Below are positions 15,570 through 23,463 of a stretch of DNA of 24,963 nt, in pieces; positions within the stretch are counted from its first letter, which is position 1, and every line of letters starts with the position of its first letter. A program made the position numbers and the translations under genes. This stretch comes from JAVBPP01 sp031549535 (GTDB lineage: Bacteria; Bacillota; Clostridia; Oscillospirales; Acutalibacteraceae), in NCBI GenBank assembly GCA_031549535.1, contig JAVBPP010000100.1, positions 1 through 24,963 of the forward strand, in the 5' to 3' direction. The notes below the pieces were generated by a model. The model worked only from the letters and a program-made list of their open reading frames with translations. It ran no database searches and was not told the origin of the DNA.

Positions 15570-16670
15570 ATGAAACAGTTATTTTACCTGCTCTATGCCA
15601 TCATCTTCCACTGTTGCCGCTTATTTCCGATTCAGAAAAATTTGGTGGTGTTTCTCTCTGCGCATAATGCGAATCTGGCGGATTCTCTGGGCGCGGTCTA
15701 TCATGCGTTGGAGGAACGCGGGGGATACCGCTTACATCTCATCACCCGCCTGAGCCCACGTTCCGCGCTACGCTACTTTACAATTGATATCTTTCTCCTG
15801 GCAACGGCAAGATATATTTTTCTTAACGATAACTTTATGCCCATGGCCTATCTGCATTTTTCAAAGCAAACGGTAGTGACACAGCTTTGGCATGGGGAGG
15901 GCGCGTTCAAGCGTTATTGCCTCGGCCAAGAACTGCCGCAAAAAACGCGGCGGATGCTTTTGCGATGCTGTGCGAGGCTGAGCTATGTGGTCTGTTCTGG
16001 CGAGGAGGTTGTGGATTCCAACGCCGAGGCCTACCACCTGCCCCGGGAACGTGTGCTACCGTTAGGTTCCGCGCGAACGGATTATTTTTTTCACCCGCCC
16101 AACCTTGCCGCCCTGCGGGAAAAACTGGATACACAGTTTCCGCAGTGCCGGGGCAAACAGCTGGTGCTTTACGCCCCGACATTCCGCGACGCACCCGAGC
16201 GCGATAAAGAAATTCTCACACACTTTGATTGCTCTCTTTTTATGGAACGCTTCGGCGAAGAAAAACAGCTGCTGGTTCGTATGCACCCACAGGTGCATAC
16301 CGCACAGGGGAAGCTGGGCGGGGCGGTGGATGTGACAGCCTGGCCGCACGTGGGAGAGCTTGTTTTGCTGGCGGATGTTCTGATTACGGATTATTCCTCC
16401 ATCTGCATGGATTTTTCCCTGCTGGATAAGCCCTGTGTGTTTTATGCCTATGATTTGGAACAATATGAGAAGGAACGCGCGTTTTATTACCCTTACCGGG
16501 CGTTTGTGCCCGGCCCGGTGGCGCAAAGTTTTTCCGAACTGCTGGAGCTGTTTGAACAAGAGCAATTGCCCACCGACCGACTGGAGGCATTTCGTCGCCT
16601 AAACCTCAGTGCTTCAGACGGCCAAGTAACCCAGAGGGTAGTGTCAACCATTATGAAGATAAAAACATAG
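15570..16670 (+). CDS. CDP-glycerol/CDP-ribitol poly(polyol-phosphate) transferase (TarF/TarL-type)
   Basis: The 366-residue protein of the Glyphos_transf family has VTQLWHGEGAFKRYCLG (catalytic His region, about residue 109), PLGSARTDYFF, VLYAPTFRDAPERD, VRMHPQVHT and the donor-binding LITDYSSICMDFSLLDKPCVFYAYD, given here as key motifs. These enzymes transfer polyol-phosphate from a CDP-polyol to a lipid-linked acceptor on the inner membrane face. With TarI and TarJ upstream the donor is probably CDP-ribitol. It lacks an N-terminal glycosyltransferase domain. GGTGGGAG lies about 12 bases before the ATG. This is the last gene of the polymer cluster; a fold-back relic begins 6 bases later. 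Confidence 0.88.
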   Translation: MKQLFYLLYAIIFHCCRLFPIQKNLVVFLSAHNANLADSLGAVYHALEERGGYRLHLITRLSPRSALRYFTIDIFLLATARYIFLNDNFMPMAYLHFSKQTVVTQLWHGEGAFKRYCLGQELPQKTRRMLLRCCARLSYVVCSGEEVVDSNAEAYHLPRERVLPLGSARTDYFFHPPNLAALREKLDTQFPQCRGKQLVLYAPTFRDAPERDKEILTHFDCSLFMERFGEEKQLLVRMHPQVHTAQGKLGGAVDVTAWPHVGELVLLADVLITDYSSICMDFSLLDKPCVFYAYDLEQYEKERAFYYPYRAFVPGPVAQSFSELLELFEQEQLPTDRLEAFRRLNLSASDGQVTQRVVSTIMKIKT

Positions 16671-16676
16671 AGTGTC

Positions 16677-16716
16677 ATACCAATAATTTACAAGCATTCT
16701 AAAAGGTGATTGATAT
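16677..16716. repeat. Internally deleted MITE relic
   Basis: Read on the minus strand it runs ATATCAATCACCTTTTAGAA and continues TGCTTGTAAATTATTGGTAT. The first ~30 bases match the left end of the 103-bp elements at 23350 and 24466 and the last 8 match their right end, so the centre has been lost. On the plus strand it supplies TTTACA (16687-16692) 18 bp before TGATAT (16711-16716), a possible weak promoter for the next gene. Confidence 0.65.
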
Positions 16717-16734
16717 CAGAAGGAGTTTATTGTT

Positions 16735-17913
16735 ATGTTACACCCCAAACTGCAGGAACTGATGGAAGAATATGAAAATCTGCTGCGAGAATCCAACCAC
16801 AAAAGCACATTTTATAACGGGATTTATGACCGCTGGGAAAATCCGGTGCTCACCCGCGCGCATATTCCGCCCGTGTGGAAATATGATATGAATAGTAAGA
16901 CAAATCCCTTTGCCATGGAGCGGCTTGGTGTTAACGCGGTGTTCAACTCCGGCGCCCTGTTTGTAAACGGCAAATATTATCTTGTTGCCCGCGTGGAGGG
17001 GAACGACCGAAAAAGCTTTTTTGCGGTAGCGCAGAGTGATAAGCCGACACAGGGCTTCCGCTTCTGGGATTACCCCGTCACCCTGCCGGATACCCAGCCG
17101 GAAGAAGTAAATGTATACGATATGCGCCTGACGCAGCATGAGGACGGCTGGATTTACGGTGTATTCTGTTCCGAGAGCAAGGACGAGGGCAATCCCGACC
17201 TCTCCGCCGCAAACGCCGCTGCGGGCATTGTGCGCACGAAGGACTTGAAAAACTGGGAGCGCCTGCCGAACTTAAAAACCCGCTCCCCGCAGCAGCGAAA
17301 TGTGCTGCTGCACCCGGAGTTGATTGACGGCAAATACGCTTTCTTCACCCGCCCGCAGGACGATTTTATCAGCACCGGCTCCGGCGGCGGAATCGGCTTT
17401 GCGCTGTGCGCGGATATACTGAACCCGGAAATTGGGGAAGAAACCATTGTAAACAGCCGCAAATATCACACCATCACCGAGGTGAAAAACGGTGCGGGCG
17501 CAGTGCCCATCAAAACGCCCCAGGGCTGGCTGCATATTGCCCACGGTGTGCGCAACACAGCGGCTGGTCTGCGCTATGTTATTTATGCGTTTTTGACGGA
17601 TTTACAGGAACCGTGGAATTGTATCGCGGAACCCTCCGGCTTTTTGATTGCGCCGCTCGGCAAGGAGCGCGTGGGCGATGTTTCCAATGTGGTGTTCACC
17701 AACGGCGCGGTGGTGAACGAGAAAAACGAGCTGTTTATTTATTATGCCTCGGACGACACCCGCCTGCATGTGGCAAGCAGCACGGTGGAGCAGCTGGTGG
17801 ACTATGTGCTGCATACCCCGGCGGATCCCCTGCGCAGCGCGGACTGTGTGAAGCAGCGCAACGAGCTAATAGCGCAGAATTTGAAATATTTAAAATTGTT
17901 GCAGTCGTTTTGA
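16735..17913 (+). CDS. 4-O-beta-D-mannosyl-D-glucose phosphorylase (GH130)
   Basis: The 392-residue protein matches GH130 subfamily 1. Motifs include NPVLTRAHIPPVWKYDMN, LVARVEGNDRKSFFAVAQS, FRFWDYPVTLPDT and VNVYDMRLTQHEDGWIYG, whose Asp129 is the expected proton donor. PHOSPHATE-site residues fall in the arginine-rich segments of these motifs. The enzyme cleaves mannosyl-beta-1,4-glucose with phosphate to give alpha-mannose-1-phosphate and glucose, usually at the end of beta-mannan breakdown after mannobiose epimerisation. No epimerase, mannanase or transporter is visible here. It has a good Shine-Dalgarno (AGAAGGAG). The phosphohexomutase gene 37 bases downstream could process the sugar-1-phosphate. 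Confidence 0.92.
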   Translation: MLHPKLQELMEEYENLLRESNHKSTFYNGIYDRWENPVLTRAHIPPVWKYDMNSKTNPFAMERLGVNAVFNSGALFVNGKYYLVARVEGNDRKSFFAVAQSDKPTQGFRFWDYPVTLPDTQPEEVNVYDMRLTQHEDGWIYGVFCSESKDEGNPDLSAANAAAGIVRTKDLKNWERLPNLKTRSPQQRNVLLHPELIDGKYAFFTRPQDDFISTGSGGGIGFALCADILNPEIGEETIVNSRKYHTITEVKNGAGAVPIKTPQGWLHIAHGVRNTAAGLRYVIYAFLTDLQEPWNCIAEPSGFLIAPLGKERVGDVSNVVFTNGAVVNEKNELFIYYASDDTRLHVASSTVEQLVDYVLHTPADPLRSADCVKQRNELIAQNLKYLKLLQSF

Positions 17914-17950
17914 ATTAATCCATAAATTTTTCGAAATTTGGTGACACAAT

Positions 17951-19675
17951 ATGACAACCCAAGATGCGGCAAACGAATACAAACGCTGGTTTTTATTTGC
18001 GCAGTCCGACCCGGCGCTGCTTTGTATGCTCAAGGAAATTGCCGAGGACGATGCCCTGATTACCGAATGCTTTTATCAAGATTTACAGTTCGGCACAGGT
18101 GGCCTGCGCGGGCAGGTCGGCGCAGGGATTAACCGCATGAATATCTACACGGTCGGCAAGGCGACACAGGGGCTCGCACAGTATTTGCTGAAAGGCAAGG
18201 CGGCTCCCAGCGTTTGCATCGCCTACGATACGCGTAATTTCTCGCTGGAGTTTGCCCAAACTGCGGCGGGCGTGCTGTGCGCAAACGGGCTGCGGGTGCA
18301 TTTGTTTGAAACAACGCACCCCACGCCCATGCTGTCCTTTGCCGTGCGTCAGCTCGCGGCGGATTGCGGCATCGTCATCACCGCCTCGCACAATCCGAAG
18401 GAATATAACGGCTATAAAGTGTATAACGCCGCAGGCAACCAAATTACGGACGAAGCTGCGGCGGAGATTTCGGCGGAGATTGCGGCCTGTGATATTTTTG
18501 AGGATGTCAAACTCCTGCCGCTGGAGCAGGCGCTTGCTGGCGGCAACCTGAGCTTTATCGGCCCGGAGGTGGATGATGCGTATTATGCGGCGGTCAAGGG
18601 TCTCATTTTGCGCAAGTCCATGGTGCGCACTGCCGCCGCGGAGTTAAACGTGCTCTACACCCCGCTGCACGGCAGCGGCAATGTGCCCGTGCGCAGGGTG
18701 CTGGCGGAGCTGGGCTTCAGCAGCGTTTCCGTTGTGCCGGAACAAGAGCTGCCGGACGGCAACTTCCCAACCTGCCCCTATCCCAACCCGGAGGAGCCCG
18801 CTGTCTATCAGTTAGCTATCCGGCAGGCGCAGGAAAGTAATCCGGATTTGATTTTTGCCACCGACCCGGATTGTGACCGCATCGGTGTGCTGACGCGGGG
18901 CGAAAACGGAGACTATGCGGTTTTATCAGGCAACCAAACCGGCGCCCTGCTGTGCGATTATTTGCTGCGCAGCCACCAGGAGCTTGGCACCATGCCGCCT
19001 GCCCCGGCGGTGATTAAAACCATTGTCACAACGGAGCTCGCCGCGCGCATCTGCGCGGAAAACGGAGCGGAAATTGTAGATGTGCTCACGGGTTTTAAGT
19101 ATATCGGCGAAACCATTGCCGCATGGGAAAAGGACGGCTCACACAGATTTGTGTTCGGTTTTGAGGAAAGCTATGGCTGCTTGGCGGGCAGTTTTGTGCG
19201 GGATAAGGACGCGGTGATTGCCGCCGCCTTGATTGCGGAAATGGCGCTGTATTATAAAAAGAACGACAAAACCCTCGCCCAGGCGCTGGAAGAATTGGAC
19301 GCCCGCTATGGCTGCTATCGGGAGAAACTACTGGCTGTCACCCTCCCCGGCTTGGATGGCCGGCAGCGCATTGCGGCTATTATGGAAGATTTGCGCGGGC
19401 ATTACCGTGAAAAGCTGGCTGCCGCGGTTGTTCGCAGTGTGGAGGATTATCTCAGCTGTGAGCGCAGGGATTTGGTAAGTGGTCAGCTAACAAAAATAAA
19501 TCTGCCCCAAGCGGACGTTTTGAAATTTTTCTTTGAAAATGGCAGCCTGGTGCTGCGCCCCTCCGGGACAGAGCCCAAAATCAAGCTCTACCTCAGTGCC
19601 TTTGCACAAACGCCGCAGGAGGCCGATGCGCAGCTGGCGCACCTGGGGAGCCTGGCGCAGGAAATTTTAGCATAA
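17951..19675 (+). CDS. Phosphoglucomutase/phosphomannomutase (alpha-D-phosphohexomutase)
   Basis: The 574-residue protein has the four family motifs in order: phosphoserine loop TASHNPKEYNGYK (about residues 143-155), metal-binding DPDCDR (about 304-309), sugar-binding GFEESYG (about 403) and phosphate-binding RPSGTEPK (about 535). The N-terminal FGTGGLRGQVG (about residues 46-56) is typical of the long PGM2-like group in Firmicutes. It interconverts hexose 1- and 6-phosphates. Placed after the GH130 phosphorylase it may convert mannose-1-phosphate, or glucose-1-phosphate for nucleotide-sugar supply; the motifs do not settle which. The Shine-Dalgarno is weak (GGTGA). A new gene starts 14 bases after its stop. 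Confidence 0.93.
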   Translation: MTTQDAANEYKRWFLFAQSDPALLCMLKEIAEDDALITECFYQDLQFGTGGLRGQVGAGINRMNIYTVGKATQGLAQYLLKGKAAPSVCIAYDTRNFSLEFAQTAAGVLCANGLRVHLFETTHPTPMLSFAVRQLAADCGIVITASHNPKEYNGYKVYNAAGNQITDEAAAEISAEIAACDIFEDVKLLPLEQALAGGNLSFIGPEVDDAYYAAVKGLILRKSMVRTAAAELNVLYTPLHGSGNVPVRRVLAELGFSSVSVVPEQELPDGNFPTCPYPNPEEPAVYQLAIRQAQESNPDLIFATDPDCDRIGVLTRGENGDYAVLSGNQTGALLCDYLLRSHQELGTMPPAPAVIKTIVTTELAARICAENGAEIVDVLTGFKYIGETIAAWEKDGSHRFVFGFEESYGCLAGSFVRDKDAVIAAALIAEMALYYKKNDKTLAQALEELDARYGCYREKLLAVTLPGLDGRQRIAAIMEDLRGHYREKLAAAVVRSVEDYLSCERRDLVSGQLTKINLPQADVLKFFFENGSLVLRPSGTEPKIKLYLSAFAQTPQEADAQLAHLGSLAQEILA

Positions 19676-19689
19676 GGAGAAGATTTAAT

Positions 19690-20784
19690 ATGAAACTTGG
19701 CATTGTAGGCTTGCCGAATGTCGGAAAAAGCACCTTATTTAATGCAATTACCAACGCGGGCGCGCAGTGCGCGAACTACGCGTTTTGTACCATTGAGCCG
19801 AATGTGGGTGTTGTCAGTGTACCGGATGCAAGGCTTGCCGCCTTGGCTGAGCTGTATCATCCGGAAAAAGTGACCCCTGCCGTAATTGAATTTGTGGATA
19901 TCGCCGGCCTTGTGCGCGGTGCCTCGCGCGGGGAGGGCTTGGGCAACAAATTCCTGTCCCATATTCGCGAGGTGGACGCCATTGTGCATGTGGTGCGCTG
20001 CTTTGAGAATGACGATATCATCCATGTGGACGCCGGCATTGACCCCGCGCGCGATATCGAGACCATTAATCTGGAACTGATTTTCTCCGACATGGAGTTG
20101 GTCGAGAAACGCATTGACCGCGTGACCAAGCAATTGAAGGGGGATAAACAGGCCGCTGTAGAACTGGAATTCCTCAAACAGGTGCAAAAGCAGCTGGAGG
20201 AAGGCAAAAATGTGCGGAACATGGAGGTGGACGAGCAGCAGCAGGCCTTTTTGGCGGAGCTTCCCCTGCTCAGCGCAAAGCCTGTGATTTATGCCTGCAA
20301 CTGCAGCGAGGACGACTTTGCGGGCGGCATTGAAGAAAACAGCTGCTATCAAAAGGTTGCCGCTATTGCGCAGGCGGAGCAGGCACAGCTGCTACCCATC
20401 TGTGCGGAGCTGGAGTCACAGATTTCCGCGCTGGAGGAGGAAGAGAAGCAATTGTTTCTCGCCGACCTTGGTATTGCGCAGGGCGGCCTTGATTTACTGG
20501 TACAAAGGAGCTATGACTTGCTGGGGCTGATGTCCTTCTTAACGGCAGGCCAGCCGGAGGTGCGCGCCTGGACCATTAAAAAGGGAACCAAGGCACCGCA
20601 GGCGGCAGGTAAAATACATAGCGATATTGAGCGCGGCTTTATTCGTGCAGAGGTCATTACCTTCCGCGACCTCATTGCCTGCGGCTCCACTGCCGCAGCA
20701 AAGGAAAAGGGCTTAATGCGCAGTGAGGGCAAGGAATATGTCATGCAGGACGGCGATGTGGTGCTGTTCCGGTTTAATGTGTGA
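19690..20784 (+). CDS. ychF: Ribosome-associated P-loop ATPase YchF (Obg family)
   Basis: The 364-residue length is normal for the family. The P-loop is GLPNVGKSTLF (residues 6-16), G2/G3 is FVDIAGLVRGASRGEGLGNKFL (shown by its DIAG core at about 73), and YACNCSED occupies the position where GTPases have NKxD, which explains the ATP preference of YchF. An alpha-helical insertion (about 130-190) is followed by a C-terminal TGS domain (about 280-364) containing GTKAPQAAGKIHSDIERGF and DGDVVLFRFNV. YchF binds the ribosome and affects oxidative-stress tolerance. AAGGAG precedes the ATG by 9 bases. Its stop overlaps the start region of the next gene, suggesting translational coupling. Confidence 0.96.
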   Translation: MKLGIVGLPNVGKSTLFNAITNAGAQCANYAFCTIEPNVGVVSVPDARLAALAELYHPEKVTPAVIEFVDIAGLVRGASRGEGLGNKFLSHIREVDAIVHVVRCFENDDIIHVDAGIDPARDIETINLELIFSDMELVEKRIDRVTKQLKGDKQAAVELEFLKQVQKQLEEGKNVRNMEVDEQQQAFLAELPLLSAKPVIYACNCSEDDFAGGIEENSCYQKVAAIAQAEQAQLLPICAELESQISALEEEEKQLFLADLGIAQGGLDLLVQRSYDLLGLMSFLTAGQPEVRAWTIKKGTKAPQAAGKIHSDIERGFIRAEVITFRDLIACGSTAAAKEKGLMRSEGKEYVMQDGDVVLFRFNV

Positions 20785-21686
20785 ATGATATGGATATTAT
20801 ATTGCGAAACAAAACCTATCAATATGTGTCTGACTATCGGGAGGATGCTCCGCTCAGAAAAAGCTTCAACGCTTTGACGAAGAAAGTCTATCATTTCGAT
20901 TTTGAGACCTGGTATCAAGACGGTTACTGGGGCGAGAGCTATGTACCGCATTCCTTGCTATACAAACAAAACGTTGTGGCAAATGTATCCGTCAGCGTTT
21001 TGGATTTCATCGTTTTGGGAGAGAAAAAAAGATACCTACAAATCGGTACCGTAATGACCCACCCTCGCTTCCGCGGGCTGGGCTTAAGCCGCTTTTTGAT
21101 GGAGCGGGTGATGGCGGAATGGCAAGGGAACTGTGACATGATTTATCTGTTCGCCAATGACAGCGTATTGGATTTTTACCCTAAATTTGGATTTGTAAAA
21201 GCAGAGGAATATCAGCTTTCCAAGAGCATAGAGCCGTCTTCGCATCCCGGAACAGCGGTGAAGGTGGATATGAGCAAGGCGGAAAACAGGCGGCTGTTGA
21301 TTGACGCCATGCAAAAAACAACAAACCGTTTTGATATCCATCTGGAAAACAACATCGGGCTGCTGATGTTTTACTGCACATCGGTTATGAGCGAGTCTGT
21401 TTGGCACCTTCCGGCGCTTGGAGCCTATGCTGTCGCGGAGCAGCAGGGGGATACGCTGTTGCTGCATGACCTGTATTGCGATTATGCCGTAGATGTGGAT
21501 GACGTCATTACGGCACTCGTCGGAGTGGATACAAGGCGCGTTGTGTTGCAGTTTACCCTTTCAGAGCATGCAGGCTTTGAACAAAAACTGCACCATGAAG
21601 AGAATAGCACGCTATTTCTTCACGGAACCGACGCGGAACGTTTTGCAAAACAGCAAATATTATTCCCCTCTTTGTCCCGCACATGA
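20781..21686 (+). CDS. GNAT family N-acetyltransferase with C-terminal extension
   Basis: About 300 residues. The N-terminal GNAT domain (residues 1-160) carries the acetyl-CoA signature THPRFRGLGLSRFLM (motif A, about residue 93) and the motif B segment FYPKFGF. The extra C-terminal part of about 130 residues is of a type found in many Firmicutes GNAT proteins of this length. The acceptor is not predictable. The start is GTG 20781, overlapping the ychF stop, or ATG 20790. Neither has a clear Shine-Dalgarno, so translation is probably coupled to ychF. It is the last ordinary gene before the decayed, AT-rich region. Confidence 0.85.
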   Translation: MNDMDIILRNKTYQYVSDYREDAPLRKSFNALTKKVYHFDFETWYQDGYWGESYVPHSLLYKQNVVANVSVSVLDFIVLGEKKRYLQIGTVMTHPRFRGLGLSRFLMERVMAEWQGNCDMIYLFANDSVLDFYPKFGFVKAEEYQLSKSIEPSSHPGTAVKVDMSKAENRRLLIDAMQKTTNRFDIHLENNIGLLMFYCTSVMSESVWHLPALGAYAVAEQQGDTLLLHDLYCDYAVDVDDVITALVGVDTRRVVLQFTLSEHAGFEQKLHHEENSTLFLHGTDAERFAKQQILFPSLSRT

Positions 21687-21857
21687 GCCCAATGGCCACC
21701 GAAAGAAGTTGTTTTATGCTATGACAATCTTGGACATAGATGATATGTGCATAGACGAAAAAGCAAGAGGTAAAATATTGGTCGACAATTATTTAATCAA
21801 GCAAAGGACTATGCAAAAGAAATAGGAGCTGCGAAAATAAAACTATTGGACTGGAAT
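21687..21857 (+). pseudogene. Frameshifted, truncated GNAT acetyltransferase fragment
   Basis: In one frame the region reads LDIDDMCIDEKARGK, the start of GNAT motif A. In the next frame, directly after, it reads IGRQLFNQAKDYAKEIGAAK followed by IKLLDWN, which continues the same motif. The frames join at the A run 21772-21775: restoring one A gives GKNIGRQLF. A single-base deletion has therefore broken the gene. The fragment stops at the codons for DWN (849-857 of this 21-kb block), where the MITE at 21856 begins, so the C-terminal third is gone. The N-terminal part is also missing or unrecognisable. Confidence 0.72.
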
Positions 21858-21939
21858 ACAATTATAGAAATACCTTTATTTTCCTCGGAACGCTTTTCTG
21901 TATGTGCTTTTCCGAGGAAAACTTATTTGGGATTGGTAT
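21856..21939. mobile_element. MITE type 2, copy B (84 bp)
   Basis: The left arm ATACAATTATAGAAATACC, followed by TTTATTTTCCTCGGAA, pairs with the right arm TTTTCCGAGGAAAACTTATT, followed by TGGGATTGGTAT. The arms and the loop TTTTCTGTATGTG are nearly the same as in the 97-bp copy at 22478-22574. It truncates the GNAT fragment and ends 6 bases before the stop codon side of the next minus-strand ORF. Confidence 0.78.
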
Positions 21940-21944
21940 TACAG

Positions 21945-22430
21945 TCATATCGTCCGCTCTACTACCTCAATCTTTGTTATAACATCACGCAGTTTTTCAC
22001 CATCAATCCTGTGTTCCAGCGCTTCGTCGGCAGTTTTATAAAAACAACCTTCTATATCAACACACGGCGCATGACTTTCCGCATTGTAAGCAATGCCATC
22101 TTTTTTATAATATCCCTCTCCAATAAAAATTTCTATGTTTAATGTTTTTGGATTTTCCACTTTTCCAAAAGCCACGTACATTTTTCCGTTCCATATAAAA
22201 TTTACCTCACCTCCTCGTTTCATGCACCAGCTGAAGTCGTTAAGTGTTTTAAAATTATACTCTTCAGGGTCACTATTTTCGATATATTTCTTCACATTTA
22301 TCAGCTCCTTAAATTCCGGTATTGTATCAGGATAATTTATTTGCCTTCCAAAATTAGGAAATCCATCAAGCCAATCATATTGTATAGAGTTTTGCGGTGT
22401 AAAACCACAAAAAGGTTTGCGTTTCCACAC
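21945..22430 (-). CDS. Paralog 1 of the HSDPHDH/RGGE family, 5'-truncated
   Basis: Up to 161 residues. From residue 20 it matches the two paralogs downstream: DGFPNFGRQINYPDTIPEF aligns with their linker, then FKTLNDFSWCMKRGGEVNFI, ESHAPC, TADEALEHRIDGEKLRDVIT and the end VVERTI. The His-rich N-terminal module of the paralogs is missing. The first ~14 residues come from a small fold-back sequence at 22390-22437. The only upstream start is a GTG at 22430 with no Shine-Dalgarno. It is probably a remnant carrying an intact C-terminal module rather than an expressed gene. The function of that module is unknown to me; an immunity or regulatory role is possible. Confidence 0.45.
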   Translation of the reverse strand: MWKRKPFCGFTPQNSIQYDWLDGFPNFGRQINYPDTIPEFKELINVKKYIENSDPEEYNFKTLNDFSWCMKRGGEVNFIWNGKMYVAFGKVENPKTLNIEIFIGEGYYKKDGIAYNAESHAPCVDIEGCFYKTADEALEHRIDGEKLRDVITKIEVVERTI

Positions 22431-22437
22431 CGCAAAA
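22390..22437. repeat. 48-bp fold-back repeat at the broken 5' end of paralog 1
   Basis: Perfect 11-bp arms TTTTGCGGTGT (22390-22400) and ACACCGCAAAA (22427-22437), with a partly self-complementary centre (AAACC...GGTTT). It occupies the place where the His-rich module of the paralogs should continue. Confidence 0.6.
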
Positions 22438-22477
22438 TTTGCTCAGCATAGGTTTTTAGTGAATCCCTTTTATCATC

Positions 22478-22574
22478 ATACCAATTAGAAACACCTTTAT
22501 TTTCCTCGGAAAAGCTTTTCTGTATGTGCTTTTCCGAGGAAAATAATAAAGGTTTTCTTATTTGGGATTGGTAT
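22478..22574. mobile_element. MITE type 2, copy A (97 bp)
   Basis: The ends are ATACCAATTAGAAACACC and GGTTTTCTTATTTGGGAT followed by TGGTAT. The inner arms TTTTCCTCGGAAAAGC and GCTTTTCCGAGGAAAA are exact inverses around the loop TTTTCTGTATGT. The whole element folds back on itself and codes for nothing. TA dinucleotides flank CCAAT...ATTGG, as in elements that target TA, but because the ends are palindromic this is weak evidence. The 75 bases from 22575 to 22649 contain no feature I recognise. Confidence 0.8.
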
Positions 22575-22649
22575 TGTGGCCACGCGCCGACCGCCCATAA
22601 ACCCAAAGAAAGCACGCGAGGTCTCGTCCCCGCCGTTGTAAATTTATGA

Positions 22650-23306
22650 TTATATCGTCCGGTCTGTTACCTTGACCTTTGTGATTATATCATGTAGTCG
22701 TACGCCATCAATTAAGTATTCGAGCGCTTCATCTGCTGTTTCATAAAAATGTCCATCTGCGTCTTTACAGGGTTCATGGCTCGCTAAATTATATGGGACA
22801 CCATCTTTTTCATAATACCCTTCGGCAATAAGAACTTCAATTTGAGACGTTGCGGGGTTCTTGGTTTTGCCAAAAGCCACGAACATTTTTCCGTTCCATA
22901 TGAAATTCACCTCACCCCCTCGTATCATACACCATTTGAAATCACTAATTGATTCAAAATTCATATCTGTTTCTGGAGGGATGATAGTTATTTTATTCAT
23001 CATTTTCAACCTTCCTGTTAAATGTTTAAATTCTGGAGAAGTATCAATCAAATAATTCTGTTGATAACCAGGATTGGAAAATCCCTTAGACCAATCAATT
23101 TCATGGTCGTGTGGATCGGAATGATATTTAGGATGTCCGTGATCCGTCCAATGTCTCTCCCTGATTGCCTTACCATCGGCTCCTATTTTTGTGCTTCTGC
23201 GATAACCGCCTCTGGCAATTGTCTCTTTAATTTCCCCCGGTTTCCCCCAAAACCGTTCATCATCTTCTTTTGCAGGCCTCCATTCTCCGCCCTCGGCGCT
23301 TCCCAT
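22650..23306 (-). CDS. Paralog 2: His-rich DPHDH module plus RGGE/DRTI module
   Basis: 218 residues from ATG 23306, or 236 from GTG 23360, which lies inside the adjacent MITE. The N-terminal half has GSAEGGEWRPAKEDDERF, TKIGADGKAIRERHWTDHGH and HSDPHDHEIDW, a dense His/Asp pattern. The C-terminal half has FESISDFKWCMIRGGEVNFI, GKMFVAFGK, ASHEPCKDADGHFYETADEA, LEYLIDG and the end VTDRTI. Neither start has a properly spaced Shine-Dalgarno. The frame runs open upstream as SGYIPVSNSLTKG, so this looks like the tail of a longer protein cut off by the MITE. Such tails occur in polymorphic toxin and phage-structural contexts, which is inference from pattern only. Confidence 0.55.
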   Translation of the reverse strand: MGSAEGGEWRPAKEDDERFWGKPGEIKETIARGGYRRSTKIGADGKAIRERHWTDHGHPKYHSDPHDHEIDWSKGFSNPGYQQNYLIDTSPEFKHLTGRLKMMNKITIIPPETDMNFESISDFKWCMIRGGEVNFIWNGKMFVAFGKTKNPATSQIEVLIAEGYYEKDGVPYNLASHEPCKDADGHFYETADEALEYLIDGVRLHDIITKVKVTDRTI

Positions 23307-23349
23307 TCCTTTGGTCAGAGAATTAGAAACGGGTATATATCCGCTTTTT

Positions 23350-23452
23350 ATACCAATCACCTTTTAGAATACTTGCAAAATTCGGTAACGAGCGTTTCAT
23401 GTATGCGCTCTTGCCGAATGTTGCAGAAAGTATTCTTAATGATGATTGGTAT
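23350..23452. mobile_element. MITE type 1, copy A (103 bp)
   Basis: Imperfect inverted arms of about 45 bases: it starts ATACCAATCACCTTTTAGAA and ends AATGATGATTGGTAT. Inner arms ATTCGGTAACGAGCG and CGCTCTTGCCGAAT surround TTTCATGTATG. It differs from copy B (24466-24568) at 5 of 103 positions by eye. It sits at exactly the same point upstream of paralog 2 as copy B does upstream of paralog 3. Only 11 bases separate it from the next element. Confidence 0.82.
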
Positions 23453-23463
23453 TAATCCAAAGC

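Noticed and set aside
22390..22437. Integron attC-type site
   Set aside because: No conserved R-box/L-box core sites and no integrase; the structure is a simple perfect-armed hairpin.
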